Positions 1 to 14,200 of a DNA stretch of 64,000 nt are shown here, piece by piece. A model generated the notes under the pieces. It was not told where the DNA came from and ran no database searches. It was given only the letters and a program-made list of their open reading frames with translations. The stretch's first letter is position 1. Each line of letters begins with the position of its first letter. The position numbers and the translations under genes were made by a program. The DNA comes from Actinostola sp. cb2023 (Eukaryota > Cnidaria > Anthozoa > Actiniaria > Actinostolidae): positions 206,824 through 270,823 of the forward strand of contig JAUJYZ010000028.1 in NCBI GenBank assembly GCA_033675265.1, given 5' to 3'.

Positions 1-2248
1 CACCCAGCTACATGACCATAACATCAACCACAATATGACCACACCCAGCTACATGACCATGACATCAACCACAATATGACCACACCCAGCTACATGACCA
101 TGACATCAACCACAATATGACCACACCCAGCTACATGACCATGACATCAACCACAATATGACCACACCCAGCTACATGACCATGACATCAACCACAATAT
201 GACCACACCCAGCTATAACATGACCATGACACCAACCACAATAATATGACCACACCCAGCTATAACATGACCATGACACCAACCACAATATGACCACACC
301 CAGCTATAACATGACCATGACATCAACCACAATATGATCACACCCAGCTATAACATGACCATGACATCAACCACAATAATTATGACCACACCCAGCTATA
401 ACATGACCATGACATCAACCACAATATGATCACACCCAGCTATAACATGACCATGACATCAACCACAATATGACCACACCCAGCTATAACATGACCATGA
501 CATCAACCACAATATGATCACACCCAGCTATAACATGACCATGACATCAACCACAATATGACCACACCCAGCTATAACATGACCATGACATCAACCACAA
601 TATGACCACACCCAGCTATATGACCATGACATCAACAACAATATGATCACACCCAGCTATAACATGACCATGACATCAACCACAATATGACCACACCCAG
701 CTATAACATGACCATGACATCAACCACAATATGACCACACCCAGCTATAACATGACCATGACATCAACCACAATATGACCATACCCAGCTACATGTATAA
801 CATGACCATGACACCAACAACAATATGACCACACCCAGCTATAACATGACCATGACACAAACAACAATATGACCACACCCAGCTACATGACCATGACATC
901 AACCACAATATGACCACACCCAGCTATAACATGACCATGACATCAACCACAATATGATCACACCCAGCTATAACATGACCATGACATCAACCACAATATG
1001 ACCACACCCAGCTATAACATGACCATGACATCAACCACAATATGACCACACCCAGCTATAACATGACCATGACATCAACCACAATATGACCACACCCAGC
1101 TACATGACCATGACATCAACCACAATATGACCACACCCAGCTATAACATGACCATGACATCAACCACAATATGACCACACCCAGCTATAACATGACCATG
1201 ACATCAACCACAATATGACCACACCCAGCTATAACATGACCATGACATCAACCACAATATGACCACACCCAGCTATAACATGACCATGACATCAACCACA
1301 ATATGATCACACCCAGCTATAACATGACCATGACATCAACCACAATATGATCACACCCAGCTATAACATGACCATGACATCAACCACAATATGACCACAC
1401 CCAGCTATAACATGACCATGACATCAACCACAATATGACCACACCCAGCTACATGACCATGACATCAACCACAATATGACCACACCCAGCTATAACATGA
1501 CCATGACATCAACCACAATATGACCACACCCAGCTACATGACCATGACATCAACCACAATATGACCACACCCAGCTACATGACCATGACATCAACCACAA
1601 TATGACCACACGCAGCTATAACATGACCATGACACCAACAACAATATGACCACACCCAGCTACATGACCATGACATCAACCACAATATGACCACACCCAG
1701 CTATAACATGACCATGACATCAACCACAATATGACCACACCCAGCTATAACATGACCATGACATCAACCACAATATGACCACACCCAGCTACATGACCAT
1801 GACATCAACCACAATATGACCACACCCAGCTATAACATGACCATGACACCGACAACAATATGACCACACCCAGCTATAACATGACCATGACACCAACAAC
1901 AATATGACCACACCCAGCTATAACATGACCACGACATCAACAACAATATGACCACACCCAGCTACATGACCATGACATCAACCACAATATGACCATACCC
2001 AGCTACATGACCATGACATCAACCGCAATATGACCACACCCAGCTATAACATGACCATGACACAAACAACAATATGACCACACCCAGCTACATGACCATG
2101 ACACCAACCACAATATGACCACACCCAGCTATAACATGACCATGACATCAACCACAATATGACCACACCCAGCTATAACATGACCATGACACCAACCACA
2201 ATATGACCACACCCAGCTATAACATGACCATGACATCAACCACAATGT
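1..2248. repeat. 44-bp minisatellite array (~50 copies) in an intron of the TANGO1-like gene
   Basis: Tandem copies of a 44-bp unit (core CACACCCAGCTATAACATG) alternate with a 41-bp form that lacks three bases (AGCTACATG instead of AGCTATAACATG). The array runs from the window's left edge and decays at about 2248, only 30 bp before the splice acceptor of the exon at 2279. Open frames on the - strand through it are simple products of the repeat and not genes. Confidence 0.97.
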
Positions 2249-2278
2249 TGTGATATCAATACATTGATATTGTTGTAG

Positions 2279-5200
2279 AAACACCATGCAGATGATGGTG
2301 CTAGTACTGCAAAGAAGAGCCTTGAACATGTCATGTTGAAAATCAAGCAGTATGAGGTACTTTTGAGAGTAATTAAATAATATGTTTTTAATATCAATAA
2401 GCGCTTTGCAGAATTACAATGATGTGGTTAATCCACCAGAAGGGAACAATTCTGAAATTGTTTTTTTAGCAGTATCTAGTTATTTCGCGACCACATCAGC
2501 ATTCATTCACTAAACTAATCATGAATAAATAAACGCAATTGAATTGAATTATTACATTTGTGATCCATAAGCGTAATGTAAAAATTATTAATTATTCTTT
2601 ATTGAATATAAAGTTTTGTCGCTTGATTGGCTTATTTTCTTCTAAGTGTTCATACAATCATATTAATAGAATTCATGAATAATTCATGATTATAAAATAA
2701 CCATAATATAACACATGCTCTGATTGGTCAAAGGATGCGTATTCCGTGTGCTTTATGAGAGCACACAGCACACGTGTGCAGATATTCAACTTTTTTGTAG
2801 CGAACAAAATTGAAAACTTGCCTTAAATCATAATTGTATTTTATAAAAGAAATAGAAAACTTGTTCGCTGTGCTATGTGCAGATTTATAGCACTTGGGGA
2901 CTGATCAGAACACTCGAGAAGTGTTGAGAAGCACTCCGCTACGCGTCGTGCTTTTCCTAACACTTCTCTCGTGTTCTGATCAGTCCCCGCATGCTATAAA
3001 TCTGCACATAGCACGCACGCTCGTTTTATATTTCTTCAGGAAAATACAATAGAAATCACTACCATGGAGGACATCTGTAAATCGGATACAGAATCGTCCT
3101 CATTTGCAAAGATTTTAAGTTGGAATTTTCTCGGCCAAACTGCTTCCTATCATCAAAATTATAGTAAAATATCCAGTTCTCATACTCATAGGCAAATTCT
3201 CATACTCATTAATTATTACATGCAATGGCCTAAAGGCAATAAATAAAGAGTTCCAAGGTTTTAGCCCAGAAAAGCAAGAATTCCAGTCTTTGCATATGCT
3301 CTGCTCATGCACAGAATCGAGGACATCGTATCCCACATGTGTTGGACTCTTGAGTAGCATGAAGTAGAGCGTGCTTTCAGATTAAAGCGAATTCGGACAG
3401 AGTGGTATTGCCTCTACTCTGTCCAAGATCCCAATGATTGTTATATGAGGGATAAGAACTCATGTACAGTCATGAGAGATGATTAATTCTAATCGTCCCT
3501 CATGATATGTACTGGGGAGAGTAACTGGAAACATTTCCAGTTACTCTCGCCAGTACTTTCCGGGGTATCCAGGTCCATCATGTGACCAATTTGAGGCCAG
3601 GGCACCTGGTTGGCTGGTTACCTCATGAATAATTAATGAGTATGAGAAGTTCAGTGCGCATGATCGCAGTGTAACAGTTATCTCTTACCTACAAATTTGT
3701 GATTTTCTTTAACTTTTTCCATCGGAAATTTTTACATATCAGTTTAAATGAATGTTGGGTTTTAGAAGTCATTTATAAAGCAAGACGCCGTGTTGTATCG
3801 GGTATATAGATACTCGGCTTCACCTCATATCTATATCCACCGATGCAACATGGCCTCTTGTTTTATAAATATCACTAAGAAAAATGCATGTAATTACTGA
3901 ATGATGCTAACATTTATATGCCTTAACAGCAAGAACACCAACACTTACAAGCAATCAGCAGCAGCAACAAGGAAGAGATAAAAGCATCCATTGAAGAACT
4001 GGAGAAGAAAGATGAAGAGTTTGAACTACTACAGGAAAAGGTAAGTGTGCATGGTAAAAGTGCATCAGTCAAACCATTCTAGTGTAGGCAATGTACATTT
4101 TGTAAATAATAGGGAACTTCCATCGAGGAATCACAGTGACCACCACCAGTAGGGTTCAGTGCATCAAGGGATCACAGTGACCACCACCAGTTGGGTTCAG
4201 TGCATCAAAGGATCACAGTGACCACCACCAGTGGGGTTCAGTGCATCAAGGGATCACAGTGACCACCACCAGTGGGGTTCAGTGCATCAAGGGATCACAG
4301 TGACCACCACCAGTTGGGTTCAGTGCATCAAGGGATCACAGTGACCACCACCAGTGGGGTTCAGTGCATCAAGGGATCACAGTGACCACCACCAGTTGGG
4401 TTCAGTGCATCAAGGGATCACAGTGACCACCACCAGTTGGGTTCAGTGCATCAAAGGATCACAGTGACCACCACCAGTGGGGTTCAGTGCATCAAGGGAT
4501 CACAGTGACCACCACCAGTGGGGTTCAGTGCATCAAGGGATCACAGTGACCACCACCAGTTGGGTTCAGTGCATCAAAGGATCACAGTGACCACCACCAG
4601 TGGGGTTCAGTGCATCAAAGGATCATAGTGACCACCACCAGTGGGGTTCAGTGTACAAATGTATCAAGGGATCACAGTGACCACCACCAGTGGGGTTCAG
4701 TGCATCAAGGGATCACAGTGACCACCACCAGTTGGGTTCAGTGCATCAAAGGATCACAGTGACCACCACCAGTGGGGTTCAGTGTACAAATGTATCAAGG
4801 GATCACAGTGACCACCACCAGTGAGGTTCAGTGCATCAAGGGATCACAGTGACCACCACCAGTTGGGTTCAGTGCATCAAGGGATCACAGTGACCACCAC
4901 CAGTTGGGTTCAGTGCATCAAAGGATCACAGTGACCACCACCAGTGGGGTTCAGTGCATCAAAGGATCATAGTGACCACCACCAGTGGGGTTCAGTGTAC
5001 AAATGTATCAAGGGATCACAGTGACCACCACCAGTGGGGTTCAGTGCATCAAGGGATCACAGTGACCACCACCAGTTGGGTTCAGTGCATCAAGGGATCA
5101 CAGTGACCACCACCAGTTGGGTTCAGTGCATCAAAGGATCACAGTGACCACCACCAGTGGGGTTCAGTGCATCAAGGGATCACAGTGACCACCACCAGTT

Positions 5201-8200
5201 GGGTTCAGTGCATCAAAGGATCACAGTGACCACCACCAGTGGGGTTCAGTGTACAAATGTATCAAGGGATCACAGTGACCACCACCAGTGAGGTTCAGTG
5301 CATCAAGGGATCACAGTGACCACCACCAGTTGGGTTCAGTGCATCAAGGGATCACAGTGACCACCACCAGTTGGGTTCAGTGCATCAAAGGATCACAGTG
5401 ACCACCACCAGTGGGGTTCAGTGCATCAAGGAATCACAGTGACCACCACCAGTTGGGTTCAGTGCATCAAAGGATCACAGTGACCACCACCAGTGGGGTT
5501 CAGTGTACAAATGTATCAAGGGATCACAGTGACCACCACCAGTTGGGTTCAGTGCATCAAGGGATCACAGTTGTGGGATCGCTGTGCTATTTATGGGATC
5601 CCTGGGTCGAAATAAAGACCTAGTTGAACTCGTATACGTTTGTCTTAGTTCAGTAGTTTGGGCCCGGTATACTACATTTTGGCGACGAGGATTTGGAAGC
5701 ATTGCCCTCAGAAGAAGACTTTCGTACAACAAACGCCCAGTCGAGATAGAAAGAGTATCACTTCACGGAGAAAAACAAGAAAATTAAAGGAAAACAAAAA
5801 TCCAAGATGGCGGCTGGTGGCTTTGTCGGCAAAGTCGGGGAGCTGAATCTTGAACGGGAAAACTTCAGTGCCTATGTAGAACGCATGGAAATGTTCTTCG
5901 TTGCAAACAACATAGTCGAAGAGCCTGGAGAGGACAAAGACGATGTCAATAAAGCGGTTCAGAACAGAAAATGAGCTATTTTCATAACGGAAATCGGTCC
6001 AGAGGCCTACACAAAGCTGGTCAACCTTTTGGCACCAAAGAAGCCGAGCGACACAACTCTTGAAGAAATTATTAGTAAGCTAAAGCGACACTACGATCCA
6101 CCCCCATTGGAAATAACGCAAAGCTTTCACTTCGGAACAAGAAACCAAAAGGAAAACGAGTCAGTGAGTGAGTACATTATTGCTTTAAAAAGGCTCTCAA
6201 TTCATTGCAATTATGGTGAGTTTCTGAACCGTGCACTGAGAGACAGGTTTGTGTGCGGACTGAGAAGTAATCGTGTTCAAAACAAGTTGCTTAACACACC
6301 AGATTTGACCTTTGACAAGGCCTGTCAAATAGCCACGGCGATGGAACTCGCAGAGAAGAACACTAGAGAGTTTAGACCCGATGTGAGCGCAGGGGTGGTT
6401 AACAAAGTAGTAGCTGGAACAGGGGCAAGCAGCAGCTGATCTCATTTGCTCCCGGTGCAAGGGCAAGCATCACCCAAACACCTGCAGATTCAAATCAGCA
6501 ACTTGTTACAAGTGCAAGAAAATAGGGCACATTGCCTCAGCTTGCAGAAGCAAACCAAACAGTGGGGAGGTTAAGCAGGTACAGGGGGAGGAAGAAGAGC
6601 AGGATAGTTATTTTATCCACACGCTTAATGCAAGGGCTTGCTCTCCCGGACCCTACGATATCCACCTTAAGATCAATGGCAAACAAGCCTCCATGCAGAT
6701 AGACACTGCAGCAGACTACTCAATCATGGCAAGGGATGTGTATGACTCCCAATTCAGTGAGTTCCCACTGTTATCCACCAATATTAAGCTTAAGACATAC
6801 ACTGGTGAGACTATCAAAGTGTGTGGCAAGATGCCATGTGAAATTCAATACAATGGTCAAGAACTGAGGCTTGACATTGTTGTTGCTGAATGTTTAGCAA
6901 AGCCTACGTTGATGGGTAGAGATTGGCTGGCGAAGTTTAAGATTGAATGGAGCCAAGTGTTTAAAGTGGCGGGTGAAACACCAGAATCAGAGCTTAAAAG
7001 AATGCTTATCAAGCATGAAGCATTATTTAGAGAAGAGTATAGAGGCATCAAAGGCCATATAGCACATATACGTATGCAGGAGGGAGCCAACCCAAAATAT
7101 CATAAGCCACGCCCTGTTCCATATGCACTCAAGGTAATGGTAGAAGAAGAACTAGACAGATTAGAGAAGCAGGGAGTCATAACCAAAGTCAATCAAAGTG
7201 ATTGGGCAAGTCCCGTGGTGGTCGTCCCAAAGTCAGATGGGACAATCAGGCTGTGTGGCGACTACAAGGTGAGCATCAATCCGGTAATCGATGATGAACA
7301 GTACCCCCTGCCAACCTCTCAAGATCTGTTTGCTGCTCTGGCAGGCTCGATAGTATTCACAAAACTAGACCTAAGCCATGCATATGCCCAAGTGCAGGTG
7401 GATGCAGAAAGCCAGCAATTCTTGAGTATTAACACTCACCGTGGTTTGTACGCCTATACGAAGTTACCTTATGGAGTCAAGTCAGTGTCCAAGATCTTTC
7501 AGGCTATCATGGACAAGATTCTACAGGGGATACCAAAAGTACTGTGCTTTCAAGATGACGTCCTGGTAGGGAGAGCCAATGATGATGAGCATTTGAGTTG
7601 AGGTGACCTTTTTGGGCCATAAGATAAATGCAGATGGAATACAGCCAATACAGGAGAAAGTCAATGCAATCATCCAGGCCCCAGAACCACAGGATGTCTC
7701 ACAACTGAGATCATTTCTGGGAATGATGCAATACTACTCGAGATTTATTACAGACCTCGCTACCACTCTAGCACCCCTCCACGAGTTATTGAGGAAAGAT
7801 ATCCCTTGGAGGTGGTCCGATAAGGAAAAGAAAGCTTTTAATGAATGCAAGAAAGCACTGACTAGTGAAGCATTTCTTGTTCACTATGTCAAGCGTGAGC
7901 TTCGACTGGCATGCGATGCATCTAGCTATGGACTGGGAGCTGTGATAAGTCATGTGATGGATGATGGTCAGGAACGGCCCATTGCTTTTGCATCAAGGAC
8001 CCTCAGCACGAGCGAAAGGAACTACTCTCAGATTGAGAAGGAGGCACTGGCCATTATATATGGGGTCAAGAAGTTCCACCAATACATCTATGGTCGAAAG
8101 TTCACCCTGGTGACAGACCACCAGCCACTTGTTGCGATCCTGGGCCCAAAATCACCTGTGCCAACCCTTGCTGCAGCCCGCATGCAAAGATGGGCACTGA

Positions 8201-11200
8201 TACTATCTGCGCATGACTATGAGATTGAGTATCGAAAGTCTGCGGATCATGTGAATGCTGATGCACTGTCCAGATTGCCCCTAAAGGGAGGAAATGAGGC
8301 AGAAGAGAACTCCATCTATAAGATCTCTGTCAGCAGTCGATGGGGATCTCCCAGTCAAGGCCAAAGATATTGCCACAGCCACACTTCGCGATCCGGTTCT
8401 AAGCAAAGTATATCACTACACAATGACTGGATGGCCACAGGTAGCAAATGTGTCTGAAGAACTAAAGCCCTTCTTCGCCCGAAAAAACGAACTGTCTTGC
8501 GAACAGAGTTGTTTGCTGTGGGGCTTGAGAGTCATTATACCAGACAAGCTGAGGGAAAGGATACTATCAGAGCTGCACCATGAACATCCAGGCATATGCA
8601 GCATGAAAGCAATAGCTCGTAGCTTTGTCTGGTAGCCAAAGATGGATGACCAGATCGAAGAAGTAGTGAAAAGATGTACAGTCTGCCAACGTTCAAGGAG
8701 TGCTGCACCCACAGTGCCACTACATCAATGGAAGTGGCCAAGCCGACCCTTACAGAGAGTTCATGTTGATTTTTGTGAAAAGGATGGAATCTACTTCCTG
8801 GTGCTGGTTGACAGCCATTCTAAGTGGATCGAGGTAAAACACATGACCTCAACTACAGTAGACCGGACCCTGGATGAATTGCGTTTGATATTTGCAGACC
8901 TGGGCCTCCCGGAAGAGCTTGTCTCAGATAATGGTCCCCAATTCAGATCTTCAGAGTTTGCTGAATTCCTCAGAAACAATGGTATCAAGCATACACTTGT
9001 TCCACCGTACCACCCAGCCTCAAAAGGTGCAGCTGAAAGATCAGTCAGGATATTTAAGGAGGCAATCAACAGGCAAGTGTTACAAGGCTTGAAAGGTCAG
9101 TCCATCAAGCACAGACTAACAAGCTTCCTGTTAAGATATCGCACCACCCCCCACAGTACAACTGGTCGCACTCCGGCAGAGCTCATGATGGGGAGACAGC
9201 TTAGGACAAGGATGAGCTTGGTGACACCTGACCTCACTAAACATGTTGAGGAGAATCAATCAAGGCAGAAAGTGAGCCACGATAAGTCTAAGAGGGACAG
9301 GTCCTTTAATCTGCAAGATCCAGTGTATGTGAGAAGTACAATGAGGGGACTGAAACCGACACCAGAGAGATGGATGCCTGGGAGAATCATCAAAGTCTGT
9401 GGTCCTCGAAGCTATATTGTTAGGACTGGTCACTCCACGAGGTATGTGCACGTTGATCACTTGACCAGCCGTCAAGATTCTGAAGATCAGCAACCTGGGC
9501 TCCAGGATATGGAAGTTGAGGGGACGGGTGCCGAAGTCCCAGAGGTCACTACATTTGTACTTACCCGACTGAAGTACTCAACTCAGCAATCAGCTCATCT
9601 CTAATGCCCAGTGATGTATCTTCATCTCCGACATCTCAAGATATGACTGTGTCAAGCCCTGGGCACTCTCAAGGAACAAGTCATGTTACGACACAAGAAA
9701 AGGCGTGCAGCCCTGGTGTGCTCAGGAGGTCTAATCGTGCCCCTAAGCCTGTCGAGAGGCTGGACTTGTGAGGAACTGAAACTTTTTTGTCTAGTTGTAG
9801 ACTTATAAATTGTTTGATCCATTGCATCGTTTTGAAACCTCCCTTGGAAGGGAAAGTATTGTGGGGTCGAAATAAAGACCTAGTTGAACTTGTGTACGTT
9901 TGTCTTAGTTCAGTAGTTTGGGCCCGGTATACTACAACAGTGACCACCACCAGTTGGGTTCAGTGCATTTTAATGTTCTGTCCGCTTTGCTTGTATAAGC
10001 CAATATAGCTACTCATCTCGAAAAACTAGCAGACTATGCAACAGTCTTCGACACCCTACCATTTGGTGAAAACCCTGTTTCTCTAGCTCGCTGAAGCCTA
10101 ATACTTGAACTTACTCTGCTATTGCTACATATGATGTAATTCTGGACCAATCAGAGCTCACATATTTTTATATTCACCTGATTGTGGAATTATACTAAAT
10201 ACAAATGTCTGCAGAGTGCAAATTTGATATGGAAACTACTCTGACTAGTTTTTTCACACTGAAGAAGGTCCGAGATGTGGACCGAAACGTCTGTAATAAA
10301 GTTTAAGCCAGTCAATCAATATTTTGTTTTAATAATTATGAATCTTGGCTGCAATTTCCACATTTTAGTGTCTTTATTATTCAACAGTACAATTTTCTTT
10401 AGTGCACAGCCACTACCCTCTAATACCTGTAGTTGCCCTCAACTTAGTGAAATGATCTTGTCATGTGATCGAGTTTCACCATGAATGAGATTCAATAATG
10501 TATTGTTGAATGTGGATTAGAACAGACAACATACACGTTAACTTTGCATATTAATGTTGTTTTTCAGCTTGAGTATTCCAAAGGAGAAGTTAAAAGTAAA
10601 GAGGATGCAATTGAACAAGTAAGATGAAAAGATCCACCTGTATAATCATGAATTCAGTGTTTTTATCAAGAACTATAAACCATCCCAAACAATAGGCACA
10701 TTTCTTCTTTTCCTACCAATCAGGCCATTAGTGCTTGCACTGTTTACAGTATGTCACTGCATTTCCTCCCTCAACAACAACAACAACAACCTGTAGTTGT
10801 TGCAACATCAAATTTTATGTGACAGCTTCTTTAGGATTTGTCAAAGGCACTTTTCTTCAGGCACAGTGTAGTGACCTCTACAGCTCTCATAGTCTTAGGG
10901 ATCTTAGTAAACATGAGATCAGTGTAGTTAGAGTTGGTACTTTGTGCATTGTCTTCTGCTGTGAGTGTAAGGCATTATTATTATTTATTATTATTATTAT
11001 TATTATCTAATAAGTCTATATATATCTATCAAATCAGTTCCCTATATTGTTCTCGCCAAAAAGGCTCCCTTCCCATTGGGCATTCTAGTTTATAACCCAT
11101 CAATAATTTTTTGCACACGCCCATTGGTCAAACTGGGTCACGTGGTACAATTTCACTGGATGGATGTCAGTCGGGTATTAGCATAAACCATCCAGTGGTC

Positions 11201-14200
11201 TATTGCAAATCCTGCAATCTGATTGGTTCGCTACTACCTCAAACTCGTAGTCTAATTGTTAAATATCCCCCAGACATTATACATGTACACTGTAGGTGCA
11301 AAGCTCTGAATGGCTATTGTTATAATCAATTATTGTTAAAGGAAATCAATAACACTGTCAAAAGAGTGCTATACTTAGTAAAGCTAAGTACTGTTTTTCA
11401 GTGTTATTAAGATTTCATTTAGTAATAATAATAATAATGTATAATTTATATAGCGCCTAAGGCTCTAAGGCACATAACCATTGAATTCATCATTATACAC
11501 TGACGCAGCCCATAAACATACAACAAAATGTACTCTGTACTGTATGTACATGTAGTTATAAAATAATCTAATACATTGATCAGCCAATATGTTACTGTAT
11601 TTTATTCAGCTAAAAGAGAATATTGTCAAGCTGGAGGAAGGCAATGTCTCATTTGATGAACAGATAAAAGCCTTGAACAATAAAGTACATGACCAACGAC
11701 AAGAAAAAGATCAGGTACAGCTTTAATAATTACAGAGGGTTGGCCTGATACCAGGCAGCTGTCTGCAGAATCCTCAAAAACCATATTCAATACAAAAACC
11801 CTGAAAAACTTGTGTTTAAAGGTTCAGTAAACTAGAAACTGACTTATATGCAGTTGTGGTTGTTTGAGAGTGGTAAATAATTCATTCCCAGACTCACCAT
11901 GTAAAGGGAGTAATAAGTCACATGTCTGTGCTTCAATGATCACAAAACAATAATTATTAGAGATTGTATTTTCATGTGATTAATGAACTAACTTTATTCC
12001 AGCTCACTGAAGAACTCCAAGAGTGGAATGACAAGTAAGTAACAATGGCTTTACCGGTAATTCTCCAGTTTCGCATTGTTTAGAGATGACCGCTGTCCTT
12101 GACAAAAGACGCATTTGTACAGGCTTAGCCTCGATTCAGAAAACAGTCCGTGCAATTCAAAAATGTTTCTATTGTTTTATGTCAACATTTTTTCATGTTC
12201 TTGTTGATATTTGTGAATATAATTTGCACTGACTCGAGGCTAACCCTGTACAAGTGTATCTGTTGTCAATAAGTACAGCGGTTTTACAACGGGATGTGTG
12301 AACGTGAAAAGGGACTATTGTTAATGATTTGTTATCCTAGGTTTGAGAAGCTCCAGCAGAGTCTTGATGACGAGGCCTTGTGTAACAGTCAAATTCAAGA
12401 ACAATATGAATTCAAATGCAACGAAGTGGAGGTACATGTATTAGCTAGGAAGACTTCTCATAATATATTATATAGACCAATACCGGTCTATGCTTTGCTC
12501 ACTGTCATGGCATACATACAATGTACATGTACATAGTGTATTTAGTACCTGGCTATTGCTGTGATATTGCAAATGTAGCACAAGGTCAACTCGTGACCTG
12601 GCATTTTGTTTAATTGGAGACCGAAGCATCTGTGTGTTACTTTATGATATACAGATTATTCCAGTGAGTAAAGAATTGTTAGAACCCTATATTGTTTATT
12701 CCTACTATTGTTTGTATTTGGTACCACCATTGTCTACTGCATACCTGACACCTGATAAGTGGACAAAGAAAAGTATTGGTTAAAATTTTGAAATCACTGG
12801 AAGACGAGTTAAGTAATAGAGAAGATGGAATTTACTATCGAGGAAAAGATCACCATGGAAGTGACAAGAGTCCAGACGTGCTGGGAGATGAGAATGGTTG
12901 GAAATGTATAAAAATAAGCATACATGTACAATGTACATCTACTAGCTTGCAAGCCTTCAAGGAGGAATTTAGTAGTTTGGGGGCATTCCTCAAGAATCGG
13001 GTAGCTGCAGGCATAAGTAATAACAAATATTACAAATCGACATGGCAAACCATTAACAATGCAAACACGGCCAACACGAATTCAGTGCAGCTAGTCTCTC
13101 AACCCCAAATTTCATAATTCTTTGGTTTTGGCGACGTTGAAAAAGGAAAAGTGGTCCCATATTAGAATCTGGCAGTATGAAGCTGACTCAGCTGTCCATG
13201 TGGGCTATATAGTGATGGCGTGATTACAGAACAAATCCACCGCTCACTACAAGGGGAAGCAAAGACCAAATTAGTGGGTTTGTGGCCTGACTATGACTTT
13301 GTTGCAATCCTTGAAAAGCTCTCAGCTGAGGCAACATGTGAGCTCGTTTGAGCAACATTTGAGTTGATTTGAACAAAATTGGAGTTGTTTTGATAGAATA
13401 TGAGCATGTTTCATCGAAAGAGGAATTGGAATCTCCCCAATTCCCACCACCCCCCCCCCCCCCCCCAATGAGGAATGACTGGGATGTTCCAATTAATTGC
13501 TTTTTTTGTCCATATAATAAAAAGAAAATTACATGGTGACTTCAAGATGTGAATTTTATTTTATCGTGTTCGAAACAGCATTTTATTCACTCGATGCGCT
13601 TGTTCATACAATATTGTTTTACCACTAACAAATAAAATATATATCTTTCCGCCACCATGTAATATCCTCAATGTATTTATTGTACCCTAATAATATGTGA
13701 AAATGTCTTTTTTTGTTAATGTGCTGTCAGGTTCTTCAGGATTGTCTTCTTCAAATCAAGGGACAAGAAAGTGAAGATGATGACGAGGAGGAGGAACCTT
13801 TGTCTGGGGAAGAAAGTGAGTTCTGCTGAATGTCTTCTGGTATGATATACATGTATCTTGTATGTTTCTGATGTCTTCTGGTATGATATTGTTATTCATT
13901 AGATATTATTAGATTGTGTCCCTATTTACATTTTTGTAGTATGTCTAAAGCTAAACACATTGACACTTGAATAAAGTTATTGTAATTATTACAGTATTAT
14001 TATATACATGTATGTTTCTGATATCTCCTGCAGGTATTATGTACCTTGTATGTTTGCTTTAAAAACTCTGTATTTGACTTTCCCTTGCATTTTCTATTTT
14101 CTTGGGTATTTTTTTCTTCTGCTTTTCTTTGCTCATTTCTCCATCGTTTCATTTTACTCTGTTTACACAAATGTTGCACTTAGTTGATGCCTTTGTTGTT

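Larger units (their letters stand above)
5572..9936 (+). mobile_element. Ty3/Gypsy LTR retrotransposon no. 1, degenerate, inserted in the minisatellite
   Basis: The element is 4,365 bp and flanked by a 5-bp target duplication, ACAGT, at 5567-5571 and 9937-9941. Both copies belong to the interrupted minisatellite unit GATC-ACAGT-GACC. It begins TG and ends CA. Order of domains: gag with zinc knuckle, aspartic protease, reverse transcriptase, RNase H, integrase, which is the Ty3/Gypsy order. A primer-binding-like stretch (TTTTGGCGACGAGGAT) follows the 5' LTR, and a purine tract (GGAAGGGAAAGTA) precedes the 3' LTR. Several stops and frameshifts mean that this copy cannot be autonomous. Confidence 0.95.

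Noticed and set aside
2129..2329. Small - strand ORF overlapping the first visible TANGO1-like exon
   Set aside because: Mostly minisatellite sequence; the + strand exon explains the unique part.
1..5571. CRISPR-like appearance of regularly repeated units
   Set aside because: Units are contiguous tandem repeats without unique spacers, in an animal intron.
12776..13117. 113-codon ORF in a TANGO1-like intron
   Set aside because: No family similarity, no splice borders in phase with neighbouring exons; likely chance or transposon debris.
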